Of a DNA stretch of 28,329 nt, positions 19,001-28,307 are shown one piece after another. Location of the stretch: assembly GCA_018067325.1 (NCBI GenBank), contig JAGPUU010000316.1:1-28329 (forward strand), given 5' to 3'. The stretch comes from Amphritea sp. (GTDB lineage: Bacteria > Pseudomonadota > Gammaproteobacteria > Pseudomonadales > Balneatricaceae). Under the pieces are notes generated by a model, which was given only the letters and a program-made list of their open reading frames with translations, was not told the origin of the DNA and made no database searches. The translations under genes were made by a program, and so were the position numbers. Within the stretch, counting starts at the first letter, position 1; each line of letters opens with the position of its first letter.

Positions 19001-19992
19001 AGTGCGGAAAATTCATTGACCTGTAACTGAAACTCTCTCCGTGCTGGCTGCAACAGGATAAATTCAGTAGACAGGTCCTGTACCTCAAGGGAGGGCAAAA
19101 GATCATTGTCGGTGACCAGTTTCAGGTTGTCCGTGTCCAGACTGCCAAACATGCGCGTCAAACGTCCGTTTGACCAGTTTCCCCAAATCTCAGCACCCAG
19201 CTCTAGCTGTTCAAGCCCTGTCGGCACAGGAAATAGTTCCCGCGCGGCATCAAGCAACGATGTATCAACGCCAGCCAGCTTAAGGTAAAAATCAAAGTTA
19301 GTTGTTTTAGGATCGAACTGATAACTGTCAGACTCAATTTTCAGTATCGCAGCAACTTTGCGCTGCTCATGAGTGATCAACAGTTCACCGGAAAAATGAT
19401 GCTGCCGCTGACTGTTCTCAAGATTGATACTATCGCTCTGTAACAGCAGCTGCTTTCCAGAAGGCAGTGTCAGATCAATCTGCGTATCGTAGAAAAAAAT
19501 ATGTGGCTGTAACCACAAAGCACCCAGCGGATCAGCTGTTGATGTCTGTGGTTTTCTTTCAGAAGCTGCTGTTGAGTCTTGCCCTTGCGGCTTAGGCCAG
19601 CTGACTAGCTTCGCTTCAGTATGGAGAGACCAGAGCTCAACTTTACTCAGTATTGGCTGCCACTTCAAAAGACTCGATACAGGATTAAGACCTAGTACCA
19701 ACTGACCCACTTCAACCCGACCGATATTCTGCGACCGGTGGTCAGCTATAACCACATCTTGAATCAACAGCGTTGGAAAACGCCCTTCCCAGCTAGCGTT
19801 AATATCACCGATACTAACTTCAGTACGCAAGCGACCACTAAGGTACTGCTCAATATCTTCACGGTAATCCCAGACAGCAGGTAAAAACTGCCGCACAACC
19901 ACCGTTAGCAACGCTACCAATAGAATAGCAATGACCAGAAACCAGCCAATCCAGCGGTTCAGTGCTCTTAAAAGCGCTCCAATGGAGGACAC
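16009..19992 (-). CDS. yhdP: YhdP, AsmA-like inner-membrane transport protein
   Basis: A very large 1327-residue protein of the YhdP/TIGR02099 family. These are anchored by an N-terminal transmembrane helix (WIGWFLVIAILLVALLTVVV, about 15-34) with a long periplasmic beta-rich groove thought to let phospholipids reach the outer membrane, overlapping in function with TamB and YdbH. The C-terminal block from about 1180 (AARFNAREGRLVESGGAAGFLRVFGILNMNALGRRLKLDF, quoted here only in part: GRLVESGGAAGFLRVFG) is the most conserved AsmA-like region. The start is GTG at 19992, two bases after the rng stop, with no nearby ATG. Last gene of the mreBCD-maf-rng-yhdP run. The length is normal for the family. 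It is intact, without internal stops. Confidence 0.93.
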   Translation of the reverse strand: MSSIGALLRALNRWIGWFLVIAILLVALLTVVVRQFLPAVWDYREDIEQYLSGRLRTEVSIGDINASWEGRFPTLLIQDVVIADHRSQNIGRVEVGQLVLGLNPVSSLLKWQPILSKVELWSLHTEAKLVSWPKPQGQDSTAASERKPQTSTADPLGALWLQPHIFFYDTQIDLTLPSGKQLLLQSDSINLENSQRQHHFSGELLITHEQRKVAAILKIESDSYQFDPKTTNFDFYLKLAGVDTSLLDAARELFPVPTGLEQLELGAEIWGNWSNGRLTRMFGSLDTDNLKLVTDNDLLPSLEVQDLSTEFILLQPARREFQLQVNEFSALINQQPLSVPQLVVNRNQGQIASIALAEFDLQSITEFIGPQGWVPEALKSVINQVAPVGKVRNLALEWPDVSGDVLAEKLTEEPQDWTNLNLKADVEQVGFAAVYGAPAMAGIDGLLQLAYGASGLQGRIDLESDNLGLHFPEVFDNGWEFTFARGVTHFSLAENILHLSSEHAEVKKPGINANGRWSLYLPLEPEIQSELTLLIGVKGSDGSLASELVPDHQIDPGIKTWVAQAIKHGHINQGGFMLHTGTRGIPSLEPPTVQLFMDVADATVDYQSGWPAVSGVDASLLLRDQGFSINVSDGRIYNSEIEHGWVYLPPGSHNLSLLADLSGDSADIGRTLVESPVIGNSKELAGWQLTGPSETKLKLLIPLNGGEPDIDVSSRFSDLKLMSEKRKLSFDKLSGLIGYRNDRGLYSEPLTGVFFGHPLSAEIKTTGSGKTEIIRTRLKSGIKIKQLREWSGLDLLALAEGDQAFDAELDICIRSDCSGLTVRSDLKQTHLNLIAPFNKVAGEVVPLLLRTDFETPQTFNLKFGKQLSAWLQLDNNQLSKGRLVLGGADARPTNFSGLVVDGKLQQLDYDQLLNMLQEMKIIGGEADKANAPETLPVQLDVDIAELSYSELQMSQVKVLLEREGSGWAVGVNGEEIKVLVSIPDDNTIVPNLLFDRLNLDAMLPSDSTVKSPQLPLEAGAQPMINEATEGFVEVAQRVDSPQPGSIPDLDIDVRDLTIKGKNWGQWNFNVRTREGQTHIENIVGQLPEFNAKGDILWRPGEPSLSELNLVIVAKNLGKSLESAGYEKVLETKKFGANLQLNWPGAPWEYELASVSGAARFNAREGRLVESGGAAGFLRVFGILNMNALGRRLKLDFADLFAKGVSFDRMEGDYLINKGVATSTAKSPFIMRGPSLDMAMSGDIDLVNETVDQQMAVTLPVTDNLPFAAVLLGSPQIAGLAFLLDKLVGDKVKKEFATVTYTMQGDWSDPKVELLQQNKKANPETNSN
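16048..16078. other. Strong UUCG-loop hairpin inside the 3' end of yhdP
   Basis: On the plus strand, CTGGAG...CTCCAG outer arms enclose CGACC-TTCG-GGTCG, a C(UUCG)G tetraloop stem, with a 5-base bulge on the left. No T-run follows. It could slow plus-strand transcription coming from darP, or be incidental to coding. Confidence 0.35.
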
Positions 19993-19994
19993 AA

Positions 19995-21479
19995 TTACTT
20001 TAGCACCACGTCATATTGTTCTGGACCATACATCGGCTCCACTTGAAAACGAACCGTCTTAGCGATAAAGGCTTCCAACTCTGCAACATGATCAGAGACC
20101 TCATCAAGTAGCATCGCCACAACCTGATCAGAAGCAAGTACCAAATAGGAATCCGTGTCGTAAGCCCGGTGTTGCCGCAGAATCTCCCGAAAGATCTCGT
20201 AGCATACGGTTTCAGGAGTTTTAACTGAGCCGCGTCCCTGACAATGACTGCAAGGCTCACAGAGAATATGCTCCAGGCTTTCACGGGTACGCTTACGAGT
20301 CATTTCAACTAAACCTAACTCAGAAACACCGGTCACCTTGCATTTCACATGGTCCTTTTCTAACACCCGCTCAAGCGTACGCAACACCTGCCGCTGATGA
20401 TCTTCATCGAGCATATCGATGAAGTCTATAATGATGATTCCACCCAGATTACGCAGCCTCAGTTGTCGACCGATCGCCGTTGCTGCTTCGAGGTTGGTTT
20501 TAAAGATAGTTTCTTCAAGATTTCGGTGACCAACATAACCACCTGTATTGATATCCACCGTGGTCATCGCTTCGGTCTGATCGAATATCAAATAGCCACC
20601 AGACTTCAATTCAACTTTACGTCCCAGCGCTTTTTGAATCTCTTCCTCAATGTTATAGAGGTCAAATATCGGTCGTTCACCAGGGTAATATTCTAGAATA
20701 TTACTAATCTCTGGCACTAACGCTTCTGCAAACTGCTGTGAGCGCTGATAGGTCTCTTTAGAATCGACCCGGATACGCTCAACCCCTGCGTGAGCCATAT
20801 CCCTCAACGCTCGCATATTCAGAGGCAGGTCTTCATAGATACAGGAGGGAGCACCGAACTCACCAATTTTTCGATTAATAGAATCCCACAACCGACAAAG
20901 AAACAAAATATCCTGCTTCAGCTCAGCTTCACATACCCCTTCCGAGACAGTTCGGAGAATAAAGCCACCCACTTTAGTATTCAGATCTTCAAGGCTGGCA
21001 ACCACTTCCTCAACCATAGCCCGCAGACGATCACGCTCTTCGTTATCTTCGATTCTCTGGGATATACCAATATGTTCATTACCTGGCATATACACCAGAT
21101 AACGAGATGGAATCGAAATATTGGTCGTTAGACGCGCGCCCTTAGTACCCAGCGGATCTTTGGTGACCTGAACAACCAGAGACTGGCCTTCTCGCAACAG
21201 ACGGTTGATTGTCAGACTACTCTTTCCATTACCGGAACTCTCATCCCCTTCAGGATGTTGCAGTTCATCGACATGAATAAATGCAGCTCGCTCAAGCCCT
21301 ATATCAACGAATGCCGCTTGCATCCCCGGCAGAACTCTAACCACCTTTCCTTTATAAATATTGCCAACAATTCCCCGTCGTTCAGCCCGCTCGACATAGA
21401 TTTCCTGCGGCATACCATTTTCAATAACCGCTACCCGTGTCTCAATCGGGGTAAAATTGATAAGAATCTCTTCACTCAT
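19995..21479 (-). CDS. rng: Ribonuclease G
   Basis: A 494-residue endoribonuclease of the RNase E/G family, involved in 16S rRNA 5'-end maturation and decay of some mRNAs. The S1 domain lies at about 35-125 (GNIYKGKVVRVLPGMQAAFVDIG). The catalytic metal-binding residues are Asp309 in TTVDINTGGYVGHRN and Asp352 in IIIIDFIDM. The zinc-link is present as CEPCSHC at 407-413. Length and absence of a long C-terminal disordered scaffold fit RNase G rather than RNase E. The ATG start follows GGAATGGA. The 126-base gap after maf suggests either its own promoter or read-through from mre. Confidence 0.96.
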   Translation of the reverse strand: MSEEILINFTPIETRVAVIENGMPQEIYVERAERRGIVGNIYKGKVVRVLPGMQAAFVDIGLERAAFIHVDELQHPEGDESSGNGKSSLTINRLLREGQSLVVQVTKDPLGTKGARLTTNISIPSRYLVYMPGNEHIGISQRIEDNEERDRLRAMVEEVVASLEDLNTKVGGFILRTVSEGVCEAELKQDILFLCRLWDSINRKIGEFGAPSCIYEDLPLNMRALRDMAHAGVERIRVDSKETYQRSQQFAEALVPEISNILEYYPGERPIFDLYNIEEEIQKALGRKVELKSGGYLIFDQTEAMTTVDINTGGYVGHRNLEETIFKTNLEAATAIGRQLRLRNLGGIIIIDFIDMLDEDHQRQVLRTLERVLEKDHVKCKVTGVSELGLVEMTRKRTRESLEHILCEPCSHCQGRGSVKTPETVCYEIFREILRQHRAYDTDSYLVLASDQVVAMLLDEVSDHVAELEAFIAKTVRFQVEPMYGPEQYDVVLK

Positions 21480-21605
21480 ATTCCATTCCCAGGTGACCTG
21501 ATTGTGGGTCCCGTCAGTAATCTGTATACGCCGCAGTCTGCTGGAATAGCTGACCGGATCAAAAGCTAAATCTGTACAAAACTAAAAAAGCTACAGCAAC
21601 GCGAA

Positions 21606-22244
21606 TTATAAACCCAAATCCCGCCACACACCGATGCCAAAAGACTCAAGTAGCTCTGCTGTTTCTGCCAGCGGTAAACCGACAACCGCAGAGTAACTAC
21701 CTTTTATATTAACAACAAACACGGCTCCAAGTCCCTGAATTCCATAAGCACCGGCCTTATCTTTTGGCTCTCCGCTATCCCAGTACTGTTCGCACTGCAA
21801 CCGACTCAAGTTACGAAAACTAACTTCTGTAGTGACTACCTGACTGAGGATTCGTTCCCTATCCACTACGGCAACAGCCGTCATCACCTGATGCTTAGCG
21901 CCGGATAACTGCGTTAACATACCTATTGCATCGTCTTTACCGGTAGGCTTACCCATGATCCGGCCATTAGAAACCACGACAGTATCAGCCCCCATTACCA
22001 CAGAATCAACGCCCGCTTTCTGAAATCCCGCTTGAGCTTTCTCCCGCGCTAAACGCTCAACAAACTGATTTGGAATTTCGTCAGACCCGGGAACTTCGGG
22101 AATATCCACCGGATTTACGATACAAGGCACACCAATCTGTTGCAGAAGCTCCAGACGACGGGGAGACGCAGAAGCGAGAATTAATACAGGCTGCTTTTGT
22201 TCAACGTCAGGTAGTTCAAAACTAGAATTATCAGAATCGATCAT
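21606..22244 (-). CDS. maf: Maf-like nucleotide pyrophosphatase (YhdE type)
   Basis: A housecleaning dTTP/UTP pyrophosphatase of the Maf family. The family opening ILASASPRRLELLQQIG has the conserved SxSPRR motif. Then come LAREKAQAGF, VMGADTVVV, GAKHQVMTAVAVV and DKAGAYGIQGLGAVFV, ending SYSAVVGLPL. These fit the YhdE subgroup. I chose the ATG at 22244 (212 residues) because GGTGG lies 7 bases before it. A GTG at 22259 would add five residues but has no ribosome-binding site. Either way there is a 20-residue polar N-terminal extension (IDSDNSSFELPDVEQKQ) before the usual family start. It lies 21 bases after mreD. Confidence 0.93.
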   Translation of the reverse strand: MIDSDNSSFELPDVEQKQPVLILASASPRRLELLQQIGVPCIVNPVDIPEVPGSDEIPNQFVERLAREKAQAGFQKAGVDSVVMGADTVVVSNGRIMGKPTGKDDAIGMLTQLSGAKHQVMTAVAVVDRERILSQVVTTEVSFRNLSRLQCEQYWDSGEPKDKAGAYGIQGLGAVFVVNIKGSYSAVVGLPLAETAELLESFGIGVWRDLGL

Positions 22245-22265
22245 TGGCAGACCACCCACTCAAAA

Positions 22266-22751
22266 TTAGGCAACCCTGAATGTTCTGCGCAACCCTCTAA
22301 GGATTACAAACAACCAGGGCCATAGGATTGCACTCATCAACGCAGGTAGCAGGAAAATTAAGGTATCACTGCGGGTGCCCATCAGGTTGTGCACCCAGTT
22401 GAAAATCAATTGATTGATGCCTACCAGCATCATCACCATAATCGCCTGCTGTATCAATGGAAACATCCGCAAGCGCTTGTAGAGCAACAGGGTCAGATAG
22501 GCAATAATCAGCAGAGAGATTACGTTTAAGCCCATCGGACTCCCTTTAATCAGATCAAGTCCAAGCCCAACCAGTGCAGCAGTCCCCAACCCAACTCGCT
22601 CCGGCAACGCCATTACCCAATAGATCAGAATCATAGCCACCCATTCTGGCCTGAACCATTCCGCAAACTGAGGCAGAGGTATCTGGCTGAGCATATATCC
22701 CAGCAAGAAAGTCGCCAGAATAATAGACCCTCCTCCACGCTTACTGCTCAC
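22266..22751 (-). CDS. mreD: MreD, rod-shape-determining inner-membrane protein
   Basis: A 161-residue polytopic protein of the elongasome that helps MreC and RodA/PBP2 during side-wall synthesis. Five hydrophobic segments are visible, starting with SIILATFLLGYMLSQIPLP and including PEWVAMILIYWVMALPERVG and the characteristic GLGLDLIKGSPMGLNVI. The gene probably starts at GTG 22751, with GGAGAG five bases upstream. It gives VSSKRGGGSIIL and the length usual for MreD, and it overlaps mreC by 11 bases. A longer frame from an upstream start at 22817 would add 22 very basic residues entirely inside mreC and is less likely. Confidence 0.92.
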   Translation of the reverse strand: MSSKRGGGSIILATFLLGYMLSQIPLPQFAEWFRPEWVAMILIYWVMALPERVGLGTAALVGLGLDLIKGSPMGLNVISLLIIAYLTLLLYKRLRMFPLIQQAIMVMMLVGINQLIFNWVHNLMGTRSDTLIFLLPALMSAILWPWLFVILRGLRRTFRVA

Positions 22752-23655
22752 CGCTGCTCTCCGATGTTTCAATGCCCACCTGTTCCGGCGTGACCTTCTC
22801 AGGAACAGCCTGTTCAAGATCCGCCGGTAACTCAGTTACCTGAGGGATATCTACCAACAAAATATGACGGCTCTTATTCAACATGGCTGCGGGTTGAGCT
22901 TTAACAATAGAAAAAGGCTGCCCTGGATCTCGCTGAACACTGGAAACCCGAGCCACGGGATATCCCTGAGGAAAACGCCCTCCCAATCCAGAAGAAACCA
23001 GCAGGTCTCCTTCACGAATATCGGCGGTATCAGGTACATGCACTAGCTCTAATTGATTTATAGAGCCATTGCCCAATGCGATTGAACGAAAACCGTTTCG
23101 ATTTACTTCAACGGGAATGGCATGACGGGAATCGGTAATCAGCATCGCTCGACTGGTATAATGGCTCACTTCAACAATCTGCCCCATAATGCCACCGGAA
23201 TCGAGAACAGCCTGCCCTACATAAGCGTGGTCTTCCGATCCTCGATTTAGAACAATTTGATGCTGAAACGGATCAGGATTTACCCCGATCAACTCCGTTA
23301 GAAAGACATCCTGATCAAGCCGCTGTCTACCATCAAGCAGCTCACGCAGACGAACATTCGCTGCAGTGAGAGACGCCATTTGCTGCACGCGCTGTTTCAG
23401 CAGCAATGCTTCCTGCCGTAAACGACGGTTTTCATCCGTTAATTGGCTACGGCTCACCAAAACATCACTAAGCTCATCTGCTACTTGTGCTGGAGCATCT
23501 ACAATCCATTGCACAGGAGTAATCAACAAAGATAGGTAGGAGCGAGTCTGATTCATTTTGGACCAATTAAGATCCAGCACGATCAGTATAATTGAGAGAA
23601 CCAACAAAACGATAAAGCGGGTCCGTAGGGACCCGCTAATGAAGATACTAGCGAT
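22741..23655 (-). CDS. mreC: MreC, rod-shape-determining protein (likely non-AUG start)
   Basis: A bitopic periplasmic elongasome protein that activates PBP2. It has a transmembrane helix (IVLLVLSIILIVLDL), a coiled coil (about 70-105, SQLTDENRRLRQEALLLKQRVQQM) and beta domains with NPDPFQHQIVLNRGS, GGIMGQIVEV, ITDSRHAIPVEV and VSSGLGGRFPQGYPVARV. A Pro/Glu-rich tail ends it. The first conventional start is TTG at 23607, without a ribosome-binding site and placed inside the membrane helix. The upstream frame is open to a TAA at 23685 and encodes SIFISGSLRTRF, which matches the family N-terminus (IF..GPSL..RL). GGAGG lies 6 bases before an ATC at 23655, so I propose initiation there, giving 304 residues. 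A single-base change from ATG, real or a sequencing error, is the alternative. Confidence 0.85.
   Translation of the reverse strand: MASIFISGSLRTRFIVLLVLSIILIVLDLNWSKMNQTRSYLSLLITPVQWIVDAPAQVADELSDVLVSRSQLTDENRRLRQEALLLKQRVQQMASLTAANVRLRELLDGRQRLDQDVFLTELIGVNPDPFQHQIVLNRGSEDHAYVGQAVLDSGGIMGQIVEVSHYTSRAMLITDSRHAIPVEVNRNGFRSIALGNGSINQLELVHVPDTADIREGDLLVSSGLGGRFPQGYPVARVSSVQRDPGQPFSIVKAQPAAMLNKSRHILLVDIPQVTELPADLEQAVPEKVTPEQVGIETSESSGEQ
23616..23637 (-). promoter_or_regulatory. Terminator-like hairpin at the mreB-mreC junction
   Basis: On the minus strand AGCGGGTCC and GGACCCGCT form a perfect, GC-rich 9-bp stem with a 4-base loop (CTAC), followed by TTTATCGTTTTG. It lies in the first codons of mreC (SGSLRTR), downstream of mreB. 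It may attenuate transcription or affect translation so that MreB exceeds MreC. The T-run is broken, so full termination is unlikely. Confidence 0.5.
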
Positions 23656-23681
23656 GGAACACCTCCATTCGAAGCTGTTCC
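23656..23681 (-). promoter_or_regulatory. Hairpin presenting the mreC ribosome-binding site
   Basis: GGAACA (23681-23676) and TGTTCC (23661-23656) are complementary arms around a 14-base loop that carries the GGAGG sequence. A six-codon frame, ATG GAG GTG TTC CAT CGC TAG (23668-23648), also begins in the loop, out of frame with mreC. No other function is claimed. Confidence 0.4.
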
Positions 23682-23719
23682 TTTACTCTTGAAAGATCAA
23701 CCATTCAATTTATTCAGAC

Positions 23720-24775
<1,056 letters not shown>

Positions 24776-24809
24776 TTAGATTGTGCACCCGCACATTCAC
24801 TTGATCTAA
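24776..24809 (-). promoter_or_regulatory. Nested hairpin in the mreB leader
   Basis: TTAGAT and ATCTAA arms enclose a second stem, TGTGC/GCACA with a 4-base loop, with an 8-base bulge on one side. It ends 12 bases before the mreB ATG on the minus strand. It may influence mRNA stability or ribosome access. The function is unknown. Confidence 0.3.
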
Positions 24810-24919
24810 AAAACAGGCCCACTGTAGCAACGGCGGGGATTTTGGGCAAGCTGCAAATGTGTTAACGTACCCCTTTATTTAGTTATCTGACCAAATACCA
24901 CAGCAATGAGAATTCAATC

Positions 24920-25207
24920 ATGTCTTTAGACCGCACTGACGTCGAAAAGATCGCTCATCTGGCGAGATTAGACATCGCCGAACAGGATATTCAGGAATAC
25001 GCTGAAAACCTGACCGACATTCTTGATCTTGTCGACCAGATGCAAGCCGTAGATACAACGGATATTAAACCGATGGCCCATCCTATGGATGCTATTCAGC
25101 GTTTACGCACCGACGAAGTAACGGAGGGTAATCAACGCGACCTGCTGCAGACTGTGGCTCCCGCCGTTGAAGCCGGACTCTTTCAGGTTCCTAAAGTAAT
25201 CGAATAA
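24920..25207 (+). CDS. gatC: GatC, subunit C of Asp/Glu-tRNA amidotransferase
   Basis: A 95-residue subunit that wraps around GatA and stabilises the GatCAB complex. That complex converts Glu-tRNA(Gln) and/or Asp-tRNA(Asn) to the amidated forms. The family pattern is plain: [35 protein letters not shown], then [20 protein letters not shown] and a C-terminal [10 protein letters not shown]. It is first in the gatC-gatA-gatB operon, divergent from mreB. I could not assign a reliable promoter in the 156-base gap. Confidence 0.96.
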   Translation: MSLDRTDVEKIAHLARLDIAEQDIQEYAENLTDILDLVDQMQAVDTTDIKPMAHPMDAIQRLRTDEVTEGNQRDLLQTVAPAVEAGLFQVPKVIE

Positions 25208-25246
25208 CCCCGAACCAAACACCTGTTTTAAGGAACGATTAACATT

Positions 25247-26695
25247 ATGTTTGAGAAAACACTCGCCGAGCTGGCGCAGGGGTTAGCAAGCGGTGAATTC
25301 AGCAGTGTTGAGCTGACCCGCAGCTACCTTGACCGCATCAAGGCCGAAGATGGCGCACTAAACAGTTTCATCACTGTTACCGAGACACAGGCACTGGCAC
25401 AGGCTGAAGCAGCCGATCAGCGCCGCGCTGCAGGAGATGCAGACGCCTTTACTGGCCTGCCTATCGCCCATAAAGATATCTTCTGCACCCAGGGAGTACG
25501 CACCAGCTGCGGTTCCCGGATGTTGGATAACTTTATCTCTCCCTACAACGCCACTGTCATAGACAACTTTAATACTGCCGGCGCTGTAAGCCTCGGCAAG
25601 ACCAATATGGATGAGTTCGCTATGGGCTCTTCTAACGAGTCCAGTTTCTATGGCCCTGCCCGTAATCCATGGAATAACGACTGTGTACCCGGTGGATCAT
25701 CCGGTGGGTCAGCAGCGGCTGTTGCGGGGCGTCTCGCCCCTGCCGCCACAGGTACTGACACCGGTGGTTCGATCCGACAACCGGCAGCACTTTGCGGTAT
25801 TACCGGACTGAAACCGACCTACGGCCGGGTTTCTCGCTATGGCATGATCGCTTACGCCTCATCACTGGATCAGGGCGGCCCTATGGCCCGCACCGCTGAA
25901 GATAACGCAATGATGCTTAATGTCATGGCGGGCTTCGACCCCAAAGACTCTACCAGTATCGATAAAGCGGTGCCGGATTATACTCTGACACTAAATAACT
26001 CCCTTAAAGGGCTAAAAATAGGTCTACCTAAAGAGTTTTTCTCCGGAGAGATTGATCCTCAGATCACTGCACAGGTTCAGAACGCCATTCGCGAGTTCGA
26101 AGCACTTGGGGCGACAGTCAAAGAGATCAGCCTGCCAAATACTCATCTGGCGATTCCTGCTTACTACATCATCGCACCGGCTGAAGCCTCCTCAAACCTC
26201 TCCCGATTTGACGGCGTTCGCTATGGTCACCGTTGTGAAGATCCGGCTGATCTGGAAGATATGTACAAACGCAGCCGTGGCGAAGGCTTTGGAGAAGAAG
26301 TTAAACGCCGCATTATGGTGGGAACCTACGCACTTTCTGAAGGTTTTTACGATGCTTACTACAAGAAAGCACTGCAGATTCGTCGCCTGATTCAGCAGGA
26401 TTACGTTAACGCCCTTGCTGAAGTTGATATCATTATGGGGCCAACCACCCCGCACCCTGCCTTTAAACTGGGAGAAAAATCCTCCGACCCAATTGCAATG
26501 TATATGGAAGATATTTTCACCATCTCCCTGAACCTTGCTGGTATGCCGGGGATGTCGATCCCATGCGGTTTTGCTAACGGGCTTCCCGTAGGTCTGCAGT
26601 TGATCGGAAACTACTTTGCTGAAGAGCGTCTGCTAAACGCAGCGCACCAGTTCCAACAGGCAACCGACTGGCATAAGCAGGCACCTGCAAGCTAA
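25247..26695 (+). CDS. gatA: GatA, amidase subunit of Asp/Glu-tRNA amidotransferase
   Basis: A 482-residue amidase-signature enzyme that releases ammonia from glutamine and channels it to GatB. The Ser-cisSer-Lys triad is intact: Lys76 in PIAHKDIF, cis-Ser151 in [13 protein letters not shown], and nucleophile Ser175 in [16 protein letters not shown]. The region with [23 protein letters not shown] is typical of GatA, as opposed to other amidases. It lies 39 bases after gatC. Length is normal. Confidence 0.98.
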   Translation: MFEKTLAELAQGLASGEFSSVELTRSYLDRIKAEDGALNSFITVTETQALAQAEAADQRRAAGDADAFTGLPIAHKDIFCTQGVRTSCGSRMLDNFISPYNATVIDNFNTAGAVSLGKTNMDEFAMGSSNESSFYGPARNPWNNDCVPGGSSGGSAAAVAGRLAPAATGTDTGGSIRQPAALCGITGLKPTYGRVSRYGMIAYASSLDQGGPMARTAEDNAMMLNVMAGFDPKDSTSIDKAVPDYTLTLNNSLKGLKIGLPKEFFSGEIDPQITAQVQNAIREFEALGATVKEISLPNTHLAIPAYYIIAPAEASSNLSRFDGVRYGHRCEDPADLEDMYKRSRGEGFGEEVKRRIMVGTYALSEGFYDAYYKKALQIRRLIQQDYVNALAEVDIIMGPTTPHPAFKLGEKSSDPIAMYMEDIFTISLNLAGMPGMSIPCGFANGLPVGLQLIGNYFAEERLLNAAHQFQQATDWHKQAPAS

Positions 26696-26752
26696 ACGCT
26701 CAGACACAGTTCTCATATGAAGAGCGGGTTGTAACAGAATTTAACGCAGTAT

Positions 26753-26776
26753 CATTTGTTCGAGCACGTACAAATG
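26753..26776. repeat. Inverted repeat in the gatA-gatB gap
   Basis: CATTTGT (26753-26759) and ACAAATG (26770-26776) are perfect 7-bp arms with a 10-base loop, 22 bases before the gatB ATG. There is no T-run. A poor promoter-like pair, TTGTAA and TATCAT with 15-base spacing, lies at 26729-26755. Function is not known. Confidence 0.35.
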
Positions 26777-26798
26777 GCTACAAGAAGAGGTTTACAAA

Positions 26799-28253
26799 AT
26801 GGAATGGGAAGCAGTCATCGGGCTTGAGATTCACGCCCAACTGGCGACTAAGTCCAAAATATTCTCCGGAGCCAGCACCGCCTTCGGTGCCGAGCCAAAT
26901 ACACAGGCATGCGCCGTTGATCTGGCTCTGCCAGGTACCCTGCCGGTATTTAATGCTGAAGCTCTGCGAATGGCCGTCATGTTCGGTGTCGCTATTGACG
27001 CTGAAATCGGCCACACCTCGGTATTTGACCGTAAGAATTACTTCTATCCGGATTTGCCAAAAGGCTATCAAACCAGCCAGTTATTCCACCCTATCGTCGG
27101 CATTGGCTATATCGATATCGAGCTGGAAGATGGCACCACTAAGCGGATCGGCGTTACCCGGGCACATCTTGAGGAGGATGCAGGCAAATCCCTGCATGAA
27201 GAGTTCCCGAGCATGACCGGTATCGACCTTAACCGGGCCGGAACACCTCTGCTGGAAATCGTATCCGAACCGGATATGCGCAGCGCTGAGGAAGCCGTCG
27301 CTTACGTTAAAAAGATCCACGCTATCGTAACCAATCTAGGCATCTGCGACGGCAACATGGCTGAAGGGTCCTTCCGTTGTGACTGTAACGTCTCCGTACG
27401 ACCCAAAGGCGAAGAGAAGCTGGGCAACCGTACTGAGTCTAAAAACATCAACTCCTTCCGCTTTATTGAAAAAGCAATTAAAGGCGAGATTGTCCGTCAG
27501 ATCGACCTGATTGAGGATGGCCACACCATCACTCAGGAAACCCGCCTGTACGACGCCAATAAAGATGAAACCCGTTCTATGCGAAGCAAGGAAGAAGCCA
27601 ACGATTACCGGTACTTCCCCTGCCCTGACCTACTGCCGATCGTCATCGACGATGAATATGTAGAGCAAATTCGCAGCTGCTTACCGGAGCTACCGGATGC
27701 CCGTAAAGCTCGTTTCCTTGAGCAATTCAAACTGAGCGACTACGACGCAATGGTTCTGTCTGCTTACCGAGAGCTGGGCGGTTATTTTGAAACCGTGGCC
27801 AATACCGCAAGCGATGCAAAACTGGCAGCCAACTGGGTGATGGGAGAACTGTCAAAGCATCTGAACCAGAATGACACCGACATCACGGCTTCTCCAGTCA
27901 CCGCTGAGATGCTAGGTGGACTGCTACTGCGCATTAAAGACAACACCATTACTGGTAAAATTGCCAAGCAGGTATTTGAAGCGATGTGGGCTGGTGATGG
28001 CAACGCTGATGAAGTCATTGAAGCCAAAGGCTTGAAACAAGTAACCGATACCGGTGCTATTGAGTCAATGGTTGACGATGTCATTGCCGCCAATCAACCT
28101 CAGGTTGATCAGTACGTAAATGCTGAACCGGAAAAGCGCGGTAAGATGATCGGTTTCTTCATGGGCAAGGTGATGCAAGCCTCTCAGGGTAAAGCAAACC
28201 CTGGGCAGGTGCAGGGATTGTTAAAACAGAAACTTGATGCATTAGCTAACTAA
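26799..28253 (+). CDS. gatB: GatB, kinase/amidotransferase subunit of Asp/Glu-tRNA amidotransferase
   Basis: A 484-residue subunit that phosphorylates the misacylated aminoacyl-tRNA with ATP and completes transamidation using ammonia from GatA. The N-terminal motifs are [70 protein letters not shown] and [18 protein letters not shown], all family signatures. The C-terminal helical and YqeY-like tail (about 330-484) binds tRNA and ends [21 protein letters not shown] lies 8 bases before the ATG. The 103-base gap from gatA is larger than in many operons and may hold an additional weak promoter. Confidence 0.98.
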   Translation: MEWEAVIGLEIHAQLATKSKIFSGASTAFGAEPNTQACAVDLALPGTLPVFNAEALRMAVMFGVAIDAEIGHTSVFDRKNYFYPDLPKGYQTSQLFHPIVGIGYIDIELEDGTTKRIGVTRAHLEEDAGKSLHEEFPSMTGIDLNRAGTPLLEIVSEPDMRSAEEAVAYVKKIHAIVTNLGICDGNMAEGSFRCDCNVSVRPKGEEKLGNRTESKNINSFRFIEKAIKGEIVRQIDLIEDGHTITQETRLYDANKDETRSMRSKEEANDYRYFPCPDLLPIVIDDEYVEQIRSCLPELPDARKARFLEQFKLSDYDAMVLSAYRELGGYFETVANTASDAKLAANWVMGELSKHLNQNDTDITASPVTAEMLGGLLLRIKDNTITGKIAKQVFEAMWAGDGNADEVIEAKGLKQVTDTGAIESMVDDVIAANQPQVDQYVNAEPEKRGKMIGFFMGKVMQASQGKANPGQVQGLLKQKLDALAN

Positions 28254-28268
28254 AAAATTTAACCACAA

Positions 28269-28307
28269 AAAAAACCGGTCCGGATTCAAAATCCAGACCG
28301 GTTTTTT
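28269..28307 (+). terminator. Rho-independent terminator after gatB
   Basis: AAAAAACCGGTC (28269-28280) pairs with GACCGGTTTTTT (28296-28307). An inner stem GGATT/AATCC lies above a single C-A mismatch, with a 3-base loop. The six-T run on the plus strand and the matching A-run make it likely to work in both directions. It starts 15 bases past the gatB stop. Confidence 0.92.

Noticed and set aside
22752..22817. Basic N-terminal extension of MreD from the upstream start
   Set aside because: It lies wholly within mreC, is not expected in the family, and a GTG with a better ribosome-binding site follows.
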